A stretch of DNA of 7,432 bases, from positions 1-7,432 of the forward strand of contig JAKFXW010000019.1 of the NCBI GenBank assembly GCA_021731185.1. Direction: 5' to 3'. The notes under the pieces are model-generated. The model saw only the letters and a list, made by a program, of their open reading frames with translations, searched no databases and was not told the origin of the DNA. Shown in pieces: positions 1 through 6,846 of this stretch. Every line of letters starts with the position of its first letter. The first letter of the stretch is position 1. Source of the stretch: Gallionellaceae bacterium. GTDB taxonomy: Bacteria; Pseudomonadota; Gammaproteobacteria; Burkholderiales; Gallionellaceae. The translations under genes and the position numbers were made by a program.

Positions 1-853
1 CTTTAGCACCCAGCGCATTGATCAGACCCAGCGCATAAATACCTTCCGTACCGGGACGAATACACAGCCAACGATCAGCATTTGCGCCCGTTAAAGTCAT
101 TTTGGATTCAACCTGCACCAGCACACCGCGCATACCGTCCGAACCCTTGCGAAACTTGGCATATTGTTGCGTGAAATTCACGGGCGACACCCAGGCACCC
201 AAAAAATCTGCGCCAAATGAAACCACTACCCGAGCCTTATCAATATGCAAACGTGGCATTTCTACGCCATAACTTTTTTTGTTGGCTGCACGCACAACCG
301 ATGGAACAACCGCCTCATAGGCATAATGTTTAGCCGAACCCAGTGCATCCATATAGTTTTTCAACAACGCACCAGAATGACCACTGGTTGCTCCAGTCAA
401 GAAGGCAACTTCACTCCCCTCAACCTCAGTCAATTTTTCTTTAATTAAAGTAAACGCCTGATCCCAAGTGATCGTCTCTCCCTGATCACCCTTACGCAAC
501 ATAGGGTGCGTAATACGATCAGGATTGTAGTGCGCTTGCAATGCCGCTTGACCTAAGCCACAAATCTTGCCCTTATTTATGGGGGACTCAGGATTGCCCT
601 CAAGTTTTAACACGCGACCTTCCCGCACTCGACCCAAGATACTGCAGCCGCCATCACACTGGGCACAGGTGGAATTGTAATGCACATAAACACCGGGGAT
701 CGCATACTCAGGCATTGCCTCGGTGGAATGAGCAGTAACAAACTCCGTACCATTCTCAACCGAAGTATTACCGCAGGCACTCAAGGCTACCGCAGCGCCA
801 CCCCATCCCAACACCTTCAAAAAATCGCGCCGATTAAAATTATTTTCCATCAT
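1..853 (-). CDS. ActB/QrcB-like molybdopterin-oxidoreductase family iron-sulfur protein, N-terminal part (gene continues past the left edge)
   Basis: The 284 visible codons encode the start of an exported protein of the molybdopterin oxidoreductase superfamily. Residues 7-12 (NRRDFL) form a twin-arginine export motif, followed by a hydrophobic stretch and a possible lipobox (LSAC, Cys27). A cysteine cluster follows, Cys63-x2-Cys66-x3-Cys70 and Cys98, which is the [4Fe-4S] pattern of this family. The stretches REGRVLKLEGNP and CGLGQA match the family core. In known ActB the molybdopterin-like domain carries no molybdenum cofactor and is fused to a ferredoxin-like domain; that part would lie off the window. 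The start is the first of two tandem ATGs (853), with AGGA seven bases upstream. The gene lies 68 bases downstream of the pentaheme cytochrome on the same strand, the actA-actB or qrcA-qrcB order. The inferred role is a subunit of alternative complex III or a Qrc-like quinone oxidoreductase facing the periplasm. The visible part cannot separate ActB from QrcB. Confidence 0.85.
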   Translation of the reverse strand, partial: MMENNFNRRDFLKVLGWGGAAVALSACGNTSVENGTEFVTAHSTEAMPEYAIPGVYVHYNSTCAQCDGGCSILGRVREGRVLKLEGNPESPINKGKICGLGQAALQAHYNPDRITHPMLRKGDQGETITWDQAFTLIKEKLTEVEGSEVAFLTGATSGHSGALLKNYMDALGSAKHYAYEAVVPSVVRAANKKSYGVEMPRLHIDKARVVVSFGADFLGAWVSPVNFTQQYAKFRKGSDGMRGVLVQVESKMTLTGANADRWLCIRPGTEGIYALGLINALGAK

Positions 854-921
854 TGTTGAATCCTCATGTGAAATCTATTGATCCTGCCAACATTAAGCTA
901 TCTGAATTGCCATCCAAAACT

Positions 922-1734
922 TTACTTGTGGCACATAAAGCAATCATTCGGCCCATGCCCGGCCTTGGTGAAAGTGCTATCAAGGGCGTGGTTTTTCTTA
1001 TGACAATTCACACAAAAACCCATGGACAATGTTCTTACCCGACGCGCAACCCCCATCGACGCAACATCACCGTGACAATATCCGCACACCTCTTTGTAGG
1101 GACGCTCTTGATTAAATACAAATCGCTGGATATGGCGTTCGTGGTTAAAACGCACGTAATCCGGCAAATCATGCACTTTTTTCCAAGGAATAGGTTTGCC
1201 AGCATCCCAGTATTCAAAAAGCTTGACGATACGCGGCGTATCCCGCACGGAGGGGATATTCTGATGACACCCGATACATTTGCGTAATGGCGGTATCCCT
1301 GAAGTTAAACTACGACGGGCAAATGTATGACAATACATGCAATTGATGCCATCGCCCGTCTTCCCATCTGGATTAACCTTGCTTGGATCACCCGCATGAC
1401 GATCATGCGGAAAGTCGATAGGCTGTTCGACTTCAGGGCCTAGCTGATCCGTGAACGAATTTATCCATCCCATAGGATTATAGAAAAGCTTATCCACCCA
1501 ATTCCATTCAAGGGGCTTGAACTCCATCCCGGGCTTGGCCTCCGGACCACCCTTCACAATGAATATATCGTCATAATCAGCGATATAACCGCGTTTTGCC
1601 ACAGCAGCAGCAGCAGCAGCATTGCCCGCACTGTGGGGTACACCATCATGAGCCGTAGAGCTATCCGCAAAACTTGCAGTAGCCGCAAACAACCCTACCA
1701 ATAAAACTATCGAATGTAAAAAAATACGGTGCAT
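922..1734 (-). CDS. ActA/QrcA-like pentaheme c-type cytochrome precursor
   Basis: This 270-residue protein begins with a signal peptide (about 1-23, cleavage after ASFA likely) and carries five CxxCH haem c motifs: CMYCH 132-136, CIGCH 153-157, CGYCH 217-221, CVNCH 241-245 and CFMCH 265-269. Histidines at 110, 113, 198 and 201 (FPHDRH, FNHERH) are likely distal haem ligands. The block GKPIPWKKVHDLPDYVRFNH (179-198) is typical of the ActA/QrcA multihaem family. In alternative complex III the pentahaem ActA passes quinol-derived electrons on to a periplasmic acceptor; that role is inferred here from family and neighbour. A TTG at 1758 is in frame, but ATG 1734 is preferred because GGGGAG lies nine bases before it and the signal peptide then starts cleanly. 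A run of six GCT codons encodes polyalanine (about residues 39-44) between the signal peptide and the haem domain. It is the first gene of a minus-strand operon with the ActB-like gene. Confidence 0.88.
   Translation of the reverse strand: MHRIFLHSIVLLVGLFAATASFADSSTAHDGVPHSAGNAAAAAAVAKRGYIADYDDIFIVKGGPEAKPGMEFKPLEWNWVDKLFYNPMGWINSFTDQLGPEVEQPIDFPHDRHAGDPSKVNPDGKTGDGINCMYCHTFARRSLTSGIPPLRKCIGCHQNIPSVRDTPRIVKLFEYWDAGKPIPWKKVHDLPDYVRFNHERHIQRFVFNQERPYKEVCGYCHGDVASMGVARRVRTLSMGFCVNCHKKNHALDSTFTKAGHGPNDCFMCHK
1602..1620. repeat. CAG/GCT trinucleotide microsatellite, about six units
   Basis: Six successive CAG units on the plus strand read as GCT alanine codons in the cytochrome gene. The tract lies in the low-complexity linker between signal peptide and mature haem domain. 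Copy-number change would alter linker length without breaking the frame. Confidence 0.8.
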
Positions 1735-1974
1735 CGTAAGTGGCTCCCCAACGAACAATTAAACCGCCAATAAAACAACTATCGGCACAGAACTACCAGA
1801 ACCAGCAAGCTCAAAGTTTCACTGGCTATCGGCTCAACTGACTTTCAGTCAAACCCCTAACAGCCAAACCCAACTCAAGGCTGCACCCAACTAAATGCAA
1901 ATAACCGAAGCAAAAAAATAACAACCTCAACCTACAATCACTCAATTAATAAGCAAACCAAAAAATGCGCCGCC

Positions 1975-2003
1975 ATAATGTATGAGATGCATGGCAATGT
2001 CAA
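1975..2003 (-). promoter_or_regulatory. Sigma70-type promoter for the pentaheme cytochrome operon
   Basis: On the minus strand a perfect -35 box TTGACA (1998-2003) is followed after exactly 17 bases by CATTAT (1975-1980), which matches four of six positions of the -10 consensus. Transcription would start near 1968 and leave an untranslated leader of about 235 bases before ATG 1734. The perfect -35 and ideal spacing make this the best promoter in the window; the leader length is unusual. The 11-base palindrome at 2046-2056 lies about 80 bases upstream of the predicted start and could be an activator site, which is only a guess. Confidence 0.55.
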
Positions 2004-2286
2004 CGCCCAAACAAAAAATCCAAAAAACACCTTATTAAACATTAAGCTAGGCTAGCATCTGCATAAACCTATAAAATTAGATTTCCTGCTTCGCTTCCTC
2101 CGATAGCAGCTTTCGTGCCACCTATAAAATCCTGCTCGCGAATTCTCTGCCGCCAGATTGAGCCACCTAAAATTATGGGTATAATTACCGTTACTCGGCA
2201 CTTTAAATTAATGCACTCCCCCTGTGAAATTATTATTATTCTTATTTTGGCTTTCAAGCCCCCAACTTTTCCCCACTTTTAAGAAT

Positions 2287-2320
2287 TAAAGGTTCGCGGG
2301 TGAGAATTGAATAACCTTTA
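2287..2320. repeat. Inverted repeat, 8-base arms
   Basis: TAAAGGTT (2287-2294) and AACCTTTA (2313-2320) are perfect inverted copies separated by 18 bases. It lies about 210 bases upstream of mnmH. It may be an operator or a leader hairpin; no T-run follows that would make it a clear terminator. Confidence 0.4.
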
Positions 2321-2458
2321 CTTACCGTATTCGACTTTCCAGATACCCCCCTACTTTTGTAATTTATGCAGACAAATATCGCAACCGACTTCCCGCTAAC
2401 TAAAAAATCCACCCTTAAAATGAGCACATTAGCTAAACTGGCCGCCTTGTTTATTACA

Positions 2459-2477
2459 TTGCCCCCTTGTGGGGCAA
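2459..2477. repeat. GC-rich hairpin upstream of mnmH
   Basis: TTGCCCC (2459-2465) and GGGGCAA (2471-2477) form a perfect 7-base-pair stem with a 5-base loop, ending 49 bases before the mnmH start codon. No U-tract follows on either strand, so it is not a standard terminator. If mnmH is transcribed from further upstream, the hairpin would sit in its leader. Confidence 0.45.
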
Positions 2478-2526
2478 ACATGCATATTGACCCTACTCAC
2501 CATTAATCTAAAGCCCTTACCGCTCT

Positions 2527-3615
2527 GTGAAACACCCTGAACTTATTACCGCCGCGCAACTCGCCGACTTTACCTACATCATTGATGTGCGTTCGCCCTC
2601 TGAGTATGCAGAAGATCATATCCCGGGAGCATCCAATTACCCGGTACTCAACGATGCCGAACGCGAACGTGTAGGGGCGCTCTATAAACATTCTGCGTTT
2701 GAAGCCAAAAAATTAGGCGCAGTACTCATCGCACGCAATATTGCCCGTCACCTTGAGCAATCCTGGCACAACCAGCCTCGTAATTGGCAACCACTTATCT
2801 ACTGCGCACGCGGCGGGCAACGCAGTAGCGCACTAACACACATCCTGCGGCAAATTGGCTTTGCTGCAACACGCTTAGAGGGTGGCTACAAAAACTACCG
2901 GCAACATGTTTTGCAACAACTCACCATTGTGCCGACTCAACTCTCCTTTTATGTATTGTGTGGATTAACTGGCAGTGGCAAAAGCCGTTTACTCAGCACA
3001 TTAAAACACCATGGCGCGCAAGTGTTGGATATGGAGCAAATAGCCAAACATCGTGGCTCTGTACTTGGTGATGTAATTCATGAAACCCAGTCAACGCAAA
3101 AATCTTTCGATAGTCAATTGCTGGCGCAATTAAAATCGTTTGATTTTACTAGACCCGTTTTTATTGAATCTGAAAGTAAAAAAATTGGTGCTGTGCGCAT
3201 ACCTGAAACGCTCATCGAAAAAATGTGGTTCAGCCCATGTCTTCGCCTGGAAACACCAACCAAGCTACGCATTAAATTATTGCGCGAGGACTACACACAT
3301 TTTCTGCATCACCCAGAACTGCTGCATACACTATTACTGCGCTTAAAAGGCTCGCACTCCAACGCACATATTTCGCACTGGCAAACCCTGTGCGAAATGC
3401 AGTCATGGGATGCGCTCATCACCGAGCTGCTCGAACAACACTACGACCCTGCCTACAACAAATCCATATATAGCCATTACCCAAACTATAGCGATGCGCC
3501 GCAGCTTGTACTTAACAACCCATCTGACAGTGGCTTTACTCAATTGGCGCACGAGACGCTTGCCTTAGTTCACAATATTGCCAACAATGACATCACACCC
3601 TCAACTCCACACTAG
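2527..3615 (+). CDS. mnmH: tRNA 2-selenouridine synthase (MnmH/SelU)
   Basis: MnmH acts in the cytosol on the wobble uridine of tRNAs for Lys, Glu and Gln, replacing the sulfur of 2-thiouridine with selenium from selenophosphate through a geranylated intermediate. The 362-residue length is close to the E. coli enzyme. An N-terminal rhodanese domain (about 5-130) starts with IIDVRSPSEYAEDHIPGA and has its active-site loop at CARGGQRS, making Cys93 the catalytic cysteine. The family block PVLNDAERERVGALYK follows the first motif. A P-loop domain then begins with GLTGSGKS (146-153), and the conserved VFIESESKKIG lies at 211-221. The start is GTG at 2527; an in-frame TAA at 2509 rules out longer versions, and no clear ribosome-binding site precedes it, suggesting weak translation. 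The presence of this gene implies that the organism also has SelD, which is not in the window. The peroxiredoxin gene follows after 11 bases, probably in one transcript. Confidence 0.95.
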   Translation: MKHPELITAAQLADFTYIIDVRSPSEYAEDHIPGASNYPVLNDAERERVGALYKHSAFEAKKLGAVLIARNIARHLEQSWHNQPRNWQPLIYCARGGQRSSALTHILRQIGFAATRLEGGYKNYRQHVLQQLTIVPTQLSFYVLCGLTGSGKSRLLSTLKHHGAQVLDMEQIAKHRGSVLGDVIHETQSTQKSFDSQLLAQLKSFDFTRPVFIESESKKIGAVRIPETLIEKMWFSPCLRLETPTKLRIKLLREDYTHFLHHPELLHTLLLRLKGSHSNAHISHWQTLCEMQSWDALITELLEQHYDPAYNKSIYSHYPNYSDAPQLVLNNPSDSGFTQLAHETLALVHNIANNDITPSTPH

Positions 3616-3626
3616 AGATAGAATTT

Positions 3627-4091
3627 ATGCTTGACCAACCCGTTACCAATTTCACATTGCCCGCTACAGACCAAGTTGACTTCAAACTTGCATCCGCACG
3701 CGGCAAATCTCTGGTCATATATTTTTACCCCAAAGACAATACCCCCGGCTGCATTGCAGAAAGCCAGCAGTTCCGCGATCTCTACCCTGACTTTCAAAAA
3801 GCTCAATGCGAAGTGGTCGGCATCTCACGCGACAGCATCAAATCACATGAAAACTTCAAAGCTAAATTTTCATTACCATTTGCCTTACTGTCCGATAGCG
3901 AAGAAAAAATTTGCACACAATTCAGCGTCATAAAAATAAAAAACATGTACGGCAAACAAGTACGCGGCATAGAACGCAGCACTTTCGTACTCGATCAATA
4001 CGGCGTGTTGCGTCGCGAATGGCGTGGCGTAAAGGCGGATGGTCACGCGCAGGAGGTATTATTTTTCGTACAAACGCTGATTTATTCGTAA
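3627..4091 (+). CDS. Bcp/PrxQ-type peroxiredoxin lacking the usual resolving cysteine
   Basis: This 154-residue protein has the thioredoxin-fold peroxidase core of the AhpC/TSA family, Bcp/PrxQ branch, which reduces hydrogen peroxide and organic or lipid hydroperoxides with thioredoxin as usual donor. The motif YFYPKDNTPGC (32-42) places the peroxidatic cysteine at Cys42, with its conserved Thr39 and Pro40; Arg117 in IERSTF is the likely active-site arginine. In E. coli Bcp a resolving cysteine sits five residues after the peroxidatic one; here that position is Gln47 within CIAESQQFRD. The remaining cysteines are Cys61 and Cys96; Cys96 aligns with E. coli Cys99, which is not the usual resolving residue. 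The enzyme may therefore work as a 1-Cys type or use an unusual partner cysteine. Start ATG 3627 follows GAGATAGA. It is probably co-transcribed with mnmH, which ends 11 bases before. Confidence 0.9.
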   Translation: MLDQPVTNFTLPATDQVDFKLASARGKSLVIYFYPKDNTPGCIAESQQFRDLYPDFQKAQCEVVGISRDSIKSHENFKAKFSLPFALLSDSEEKICTQFSVIKIKNMYGKQVRGIERSTFVLDQYGVLRREWRGVKADGHAQEVLFFVQTLIYS

Positions 4092-4105
4092 TAGCCGTGA
4101 ACTGT

Positions 4106-4237
4106 TTAAACTTTCATACGCCCACGTAAAGTCACAACCAATAAGTACATAATGAAAGCAAAGCATACCAATGGATTGAGCCACGCGGTCGCCCACCGAT
4201 TGATCTCAATAAAATCCTGCGCATGTACTTCGCGCAA
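4106..4237 (-). CDS. Possible small single-helix membrane protein, or the 3' remnant of a lost gene
   Basis: A 43-codon frame on the minus strand has protein-like composition: a charged N-terminal part (LREVHAQDFIEINRW), a hydrophobic segment of about 19 residues (WLNPLVCFAFIMYLLVVTL, 19-37) and a basic tail RGRMKV. That is the layout of a one-helix inner-membrane protein. The only available start is TTG 4237, without a visible ribosome-binding site, and an in-frame stop lies four codons upstream, so it may instead be the tail of a decayed gene. It converges on the peroxiredoxin gene, with 14 bases between the two stop codons. I do not recognise the family. Confidence 0.3.
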   Translation of the reverse strand: MREVHAQDFIEINRWATAWLNPLVCFAFIMYLLVVTLRGRMKV

Positions 4238-4276
4238 AACTGATACGACTTAACCGAGAGGCGGTCGAAGGCACGC

Positions 4277-4354
4277 TAGATACTGGGTATCTATACTTAG
4301 GATGCAAATGAATGATATAAAAATATCATTGGGGGTGTCAGGGTAAGTTTTACC
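4277..4354. promoter_or_regulatory. Cluster of three perfect inverted repeats upstream of the histidine kinase
   Basis: Three separate dyads lie 34 to 111 bases before the kinase start. TAGATAC-TGG-GTATCTA spans 4277-4293 with 7-base arms. AATGATAT-AAAA-ATATCATT spans 4311-4330 with 8-base arms. GGTAA-GTT-TTACC spans 4342-4354 with 5-base arms. Possible -10 sequences TATACT (4292-4297) and TATAAA (4316-4321) overlap the first two, but neither has a good -35 box at the right distance, which would suit an activator-dependent promoter. NarL/FixJ-type regulators bind short inverted sites, so autoregulation by the downstream response regulator is a reasonable inference. The arms of the three repeats differ in sequence, which weakens the single-regulator idea. 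Confidence 0.4.
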
Positions 4355-4387
4355 TTGCATTAATAATAAATAAGTTAGAAAGAGTGA

Positions 4388-6085
4388 ATGTCAGGTATGG
4401 AAGAGCGAGCATCTACTCTTAAAACATTGTCAGTAGCATCTTTCAGTAGTTCGGGCGATGCGCCCAGGATAGCTGTGGTGCGCTGTATATTGGCATTTTC
4501 CGGGTTGGCAATTATCTATCTGGACCCAGCGGAAACTGCCAATTTTAATTTAACGTTGCTTGCCAACATTTCCCTGGTGTTGTACTGCATTTGGAGCGCC
4601 GTACTGCTGCTGATGGTGTCGCCGGAAAACGCGCCCACTCTTCCGCCACGTTATACCCATTGGGGAGATGTACTCTTCAGTTCATTTCTGGTTGCCTTGA
4701 CTCAAGGGGCCAGCAGCATTTTTGTATTGCTGTATTTGTTTGCGATTTTAGCAGCATCATTTTCAAGGGGATTCCGCGAAGGTTTGCTGGTTACCGGTGC
4801 GTCTACGGTGCTATTTGGATTTGTGGGTGCCTGGTTCGCACTAAAAACAGAGTTGGAGGTAGATCAAATATTAGTGCGACCCGTGTATTTGCTGGCTTTG
4901 GGATACATGATTGCGTATTGGGGTGGGCACGAAATTGACCAGCGCCGCCGTTTAGGAATTTTACAACTGATCAACAATAATCAATGGAATCCACGATTTG
5001 GTTATGACCATGCAATTGCTATCAATCTTGAAAGAATGCTGTATTTCTTTGAAGCCAAGACCTGTGTGCTGATCTTGAAACGCTCTAATAGTGCTGCAAC
5101 ATACTCGTATTATTACGCAGCTAAAAATAAATACGGACAAGCGGAACTACCTCATGAAATAAATGAGGCCGCAGCAAAACCATTTTTGGGACTTCCTGAT
5201 GACTTGGCAACCATATACACGCGCCGGCCAGTGTGGTGGGAACGAGTTACTGCAGCACTATTCCATAAAGATACCGTGGTCATTAATGAATGCAAAAGGT
5301 TAGCAAACCTTCTTGAGACCAACTGCTTTATCACAGCACCTTTTGCGCAGCGTGATGGTGGCGCAGGCCGAATTTTTATTACGTCTGGGGGTAAGCCATG
5401 GATGAATACTGATATTGTGTTTGCCGGACAACTGACAGCGTTAATCGCACAGGTGGTGGAGAGTATGCAGCTTATGGATGATCTTGTATCGAAGGCTGCA
5501 GAGCATGAACGCATTCGAATTTCTCTGGATATTCACGATACTACTGTGCAGCCCTACATCGGCCTCAAGCTGGGTTTAGAGGCACTGCATCGACAGGCTG
5601 GTACAGACAATCCGCTTTCTAAAGAAATTGGCGAATTAGTGGCTATGACTCAGTCAACTATACAAGACTTGCGCCGACATGCGATTAATTTACGGGAAGA
5701 TACCTCTTTAACCGGAGATACCTTTGTCTCGGCAGCCAAGTCACAAGCAGAACATTTTGAGCGTTTCTATGGCGTAAATGTTGAGGTAAAATGCGATGTG
5801 GATTTACGGGTCAGTGCCAAACTGGCTGGTGCTGCACTGCAAGTACTAGCTGAAGGAATGAGCAATATTTTGCGTCACACAAAAGCCAAGAAGGCGTATA
5901 TAGAAATGTATTGTGAAGATCAAAAGTTGTTTTTGAAGATAGCAAATGAAATAATAGGGAAAACCCCGATAGCTGATTTTATGCCGCGCTCTATTAGTGC
6001 ACGAGCACTCCTGCTGGGAGGTACGAGCTTTGTCGCATACAACGTGCAGGGGTATACTGTCATACATGTAGTCATACCGTTATAA
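4388..6085 (+). CDS. Membrane sensor histidine kinase, HisKA_3 (NarX/DegS-like) class
   Basis: This 565-residue sensor kinase has about six N-terminal membrane helices (roughly 28-46, 55-77, 93-108, 111-125, 132-152, 162-178). A cytoplasmic region about 200-360 has the position and size of a GAF-like sensory domain; that call is weak. The dimerisation and phosphoacceptor helix follows, ERIRISLDIHDTTVQPYIGL (374-393), with His383 as the likely phosphorylated residue. The N box is EGMSNILRHT (489-498), Glu489 and Asn493. The remaining ATP-binding signatures are degenerate: where DxGxG is expected the protein reads KIANEIIGKTP (517-527), and the lid is short before FMPRSISARALLLGG (531-545). Start ATG 4388 follows AGAAAGAG; a second ATG at 4397 is also possible. 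The response regulator gene begins 16 bases after the stop, so the two should form one two-component system. The signal cannot be deduced from sequence. Confidence 0.88.
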   Translation: MSGMEERASTLKTLSVASFSSSGDAPRIAVVRCILAFSGLAIIYLDPAETANFNLTLLANISLVLYCIWSAVLLLMVSPENAPTLPPRYTHWGDVLFSSFLVALTQGASSIFVLLYLFAILAASFSRGFREGLLVTGASTVLFGFVGAWFALKTELEVDQILVRPVYLLALGYMIAYWGGHEIDQRRRLGILQLINNNQWNPRFGYDHAIAINLERMLYFFEAKTCVLILKRSNSAATYSYYYAAKNKYGQAELPHEINEAAAKPFLGLPDDLATIYTRRPVWWERVTAALFHKDTVVINECKRLANLLETNCFITAPFAQRDGGAGRIFITSGGKPWMNTDIVFAGQLTALIAQVVESMQLMDDLVSKAAEHERIRISLDIHDTTVQPYIGLKLGLEALHRQAGTDNPLSKEIGELVAMTQSTIQDLRRHAINLREDTSLTGDTFVSAAKSQAEHFERFYGVNVEVKCDVDLRVSAKLAGAALQVLAEGMSNILRHTKAKKAYIEMYCEDQKLFLKIANEIIGKTPIADFMPRSISARALLLGGTSFVAYNVQGYTVIHVVIPL

Positions 6086-6101
6086 GGGCATCATACAAAT
6101 T

Positions 6102-6815
6102 TTGAACCGCACTATAAGAGTTACACTCATAGATGATCATCGCAGTCTGCTGTGGGGGTTGGAGCGACTGGTTAACAGTGCTAAACCTACAATGGAAGTT
6201 GTAGGCACAGTGACTAACGTGAACGAGGCATTACAACTGCTGGATACTGTGTCCACCGATGTCATCGTGCTGGATCTTGATTTGAGTGGTGAAAGTGGCG
6301 TGAGAGCCATTTCCCCGTTACTGATTAAATCCAAGGCGAAAATTCTGGTGCTGACGGGTTCTAATGATTACTCTTTGCATGATGCTGCGGTGCTGGCAGG
6401 CGCACGGGGCATTGTAGAAAAAGCCAGCCCTGCCGAATCGATTCTTAAAGCAATTGAAAAAGTCTATGAGGATGAAATGTGGTTGAGTAGTAAGGCTACA
6501 GGTCGAATTTTCCTTGAATTATCACGCAGAAAAGCACCCGAAAACAATGATCCCCATCAACAGAAAATTGCCAGCCTAACCCGCAAAGAGCGGTTGATAG
6601 CAGCTGAAGTAGGCAGTGATCCCAGCTCAACGACCACTAAGGAGATTGCTAAACGGTTGTTTATCAGCGAATTCACATTACGCAATCATCTGACTGCAAT
6701 TTACGAAAAGCTTGGGGTCGCAAATCGCCTGGAACTATATGCCTATACAGGCAAACATAAAATTTATAAAGAAGACCCCCCAGAAAATTCTACCCCAAAC
6801 GGTAACGGTAACTAA
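6102..6815 (+). CDS. NarL/FixJ-family response regulator (REC plus LuxR-type HTH)
   Basis: This 237-residue protein has a receiver domain (about 5-122) with the acidic pair Asp11-Asp12, phosphoacceptor Asp58 in VIVLDLDL, Thr85 and Lys107. A C-terminal LuxR-type helix-turn-helix follows (about 158-215), reading LTRKERL and then KEIAKRLFISEFTLRNHL and IYEKLGVANRLEL. The loop before the recognition unit (GSDPSSTTTK) is several residues longer than usual. It is the likely partner of the upstream kinase and a DNA-binding transcription regulator. The start is TTG 6102: an in-frame TAG at 6069 closes the frame upstream and no ATG or GTG fits. AAGGG (6084-6088) overlaps the kinase stop codon but lies 13 bases before TTG, a long spacing, so expression may depend on translational coupling. 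The tail ends NGNGN, encoded by a tandem GGTAAC repeat. The stop codon TAA forms part of the CTAA target duplication of the inserted element, so the protein is intact. Confidence 0.9.
   Translation: MNRTIRVTLIDDHRSLLWGLERLVNSAKPTMEVVGTVTNVNEALQLLDTVSTDVIVLDLDLSGESGVRAISPLLIKSKAKILVLTGSNDYSLHDAAVLAGARGIVEKASPAESILKAIEKVYEDEMWLSSKATGRIFLELSRRKAPENNDPHQQKIASLTRKERLIAAEVGSDPSSTTTKEIAKRLFISEFTLRNHLTAIYEKLGVANRLELYAYTGKHKIYKEDPPENSTPNGNGN
6812..6815. repeat. Target site duplication CTAA, left copy
   Basis: CTAA directly precedes the element and matches the right copy at 7089-7092. Its last three bases are the response regulator's TAA stop codon, so the insertion kept the reading frame and stop. 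Confidence 0.75.
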
Positions 6816-6846
6816 GGAAGCACTGATTTAATCCCACATGGCCGCG
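6816..6846 (+). repeat. Left terminal inverted repeat of the MITE
   Basis: These 31 bases pair with 7057-7088. The outer 19 differ at one position (C against T at base 8), and the similarity continues inward through CATG and GCCGCG with a few mismatches and one extra base on the right side. Confidence 0.8.

Larger units (their letters stand above)
1759..2526. other. Divergent intergenic region between the cytochrome operon and mnmH; no convincing gene
   Basis: This 768-base gap separates two divergently transcribed units. The left part (1759-1968) would be transcribed as the G/T-rich leader of the cytochrome operon and holds an 8-base direct repeat CTATCGGC (1779-1786, 1826-1833) and a small inverted repeat (1837-1849). 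The promoter lies at 1975-2003, with a short palindrome GCTAGGCTAGC at 2046-2056 upstream of it. CCTATAAAAT occurs twice (2068-2077, 2121-2130), with a weaker third version near 2162. The right part is pyrimidine-rich and holds two hairpins (2287-2320, 2459-2477). Reading frames of up to 75 residues exist on the minus strand, but they have biased, low-complexity composition and no recognisable family, so I do not call them. I see no convincing plus-strand promoter for mnmH. Confidence 0.6.

Noticed and set aside
853..1287. Plus-strand frame of 144 codons
   Set aside because: It is antisense to the pentahaem cytochrome gene, whose haem motifs prove the minus strand is coding.
1758..1758. TTG start of the cytochrome gene eight codons upstream
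   Set aside because: It has no ribosome-binding site and would put charged residues before the signal peptide, while ATG 1734 has GGGGAG at the right distance.
2459..2477. Rho-independent terminator before mnmH
   Set aside because: The stem is good, but no T-run follows it on either strand.
2069..2481. Two overlapping minus-strand frames of 62 and 75 codons in the large intergenic gap
   Set aside because: Their products are low-complexity or biased (for example a run of isoleucines), match no family I know, and lie in an AT-rich region full of small repeats.
3750..3752. Selenocysteine at the peroxiredoxin active site, suggested by the selenium-related neighbour
   Set aside because: The peroxidatic codon is TGC, an ordinary cysteine codon.
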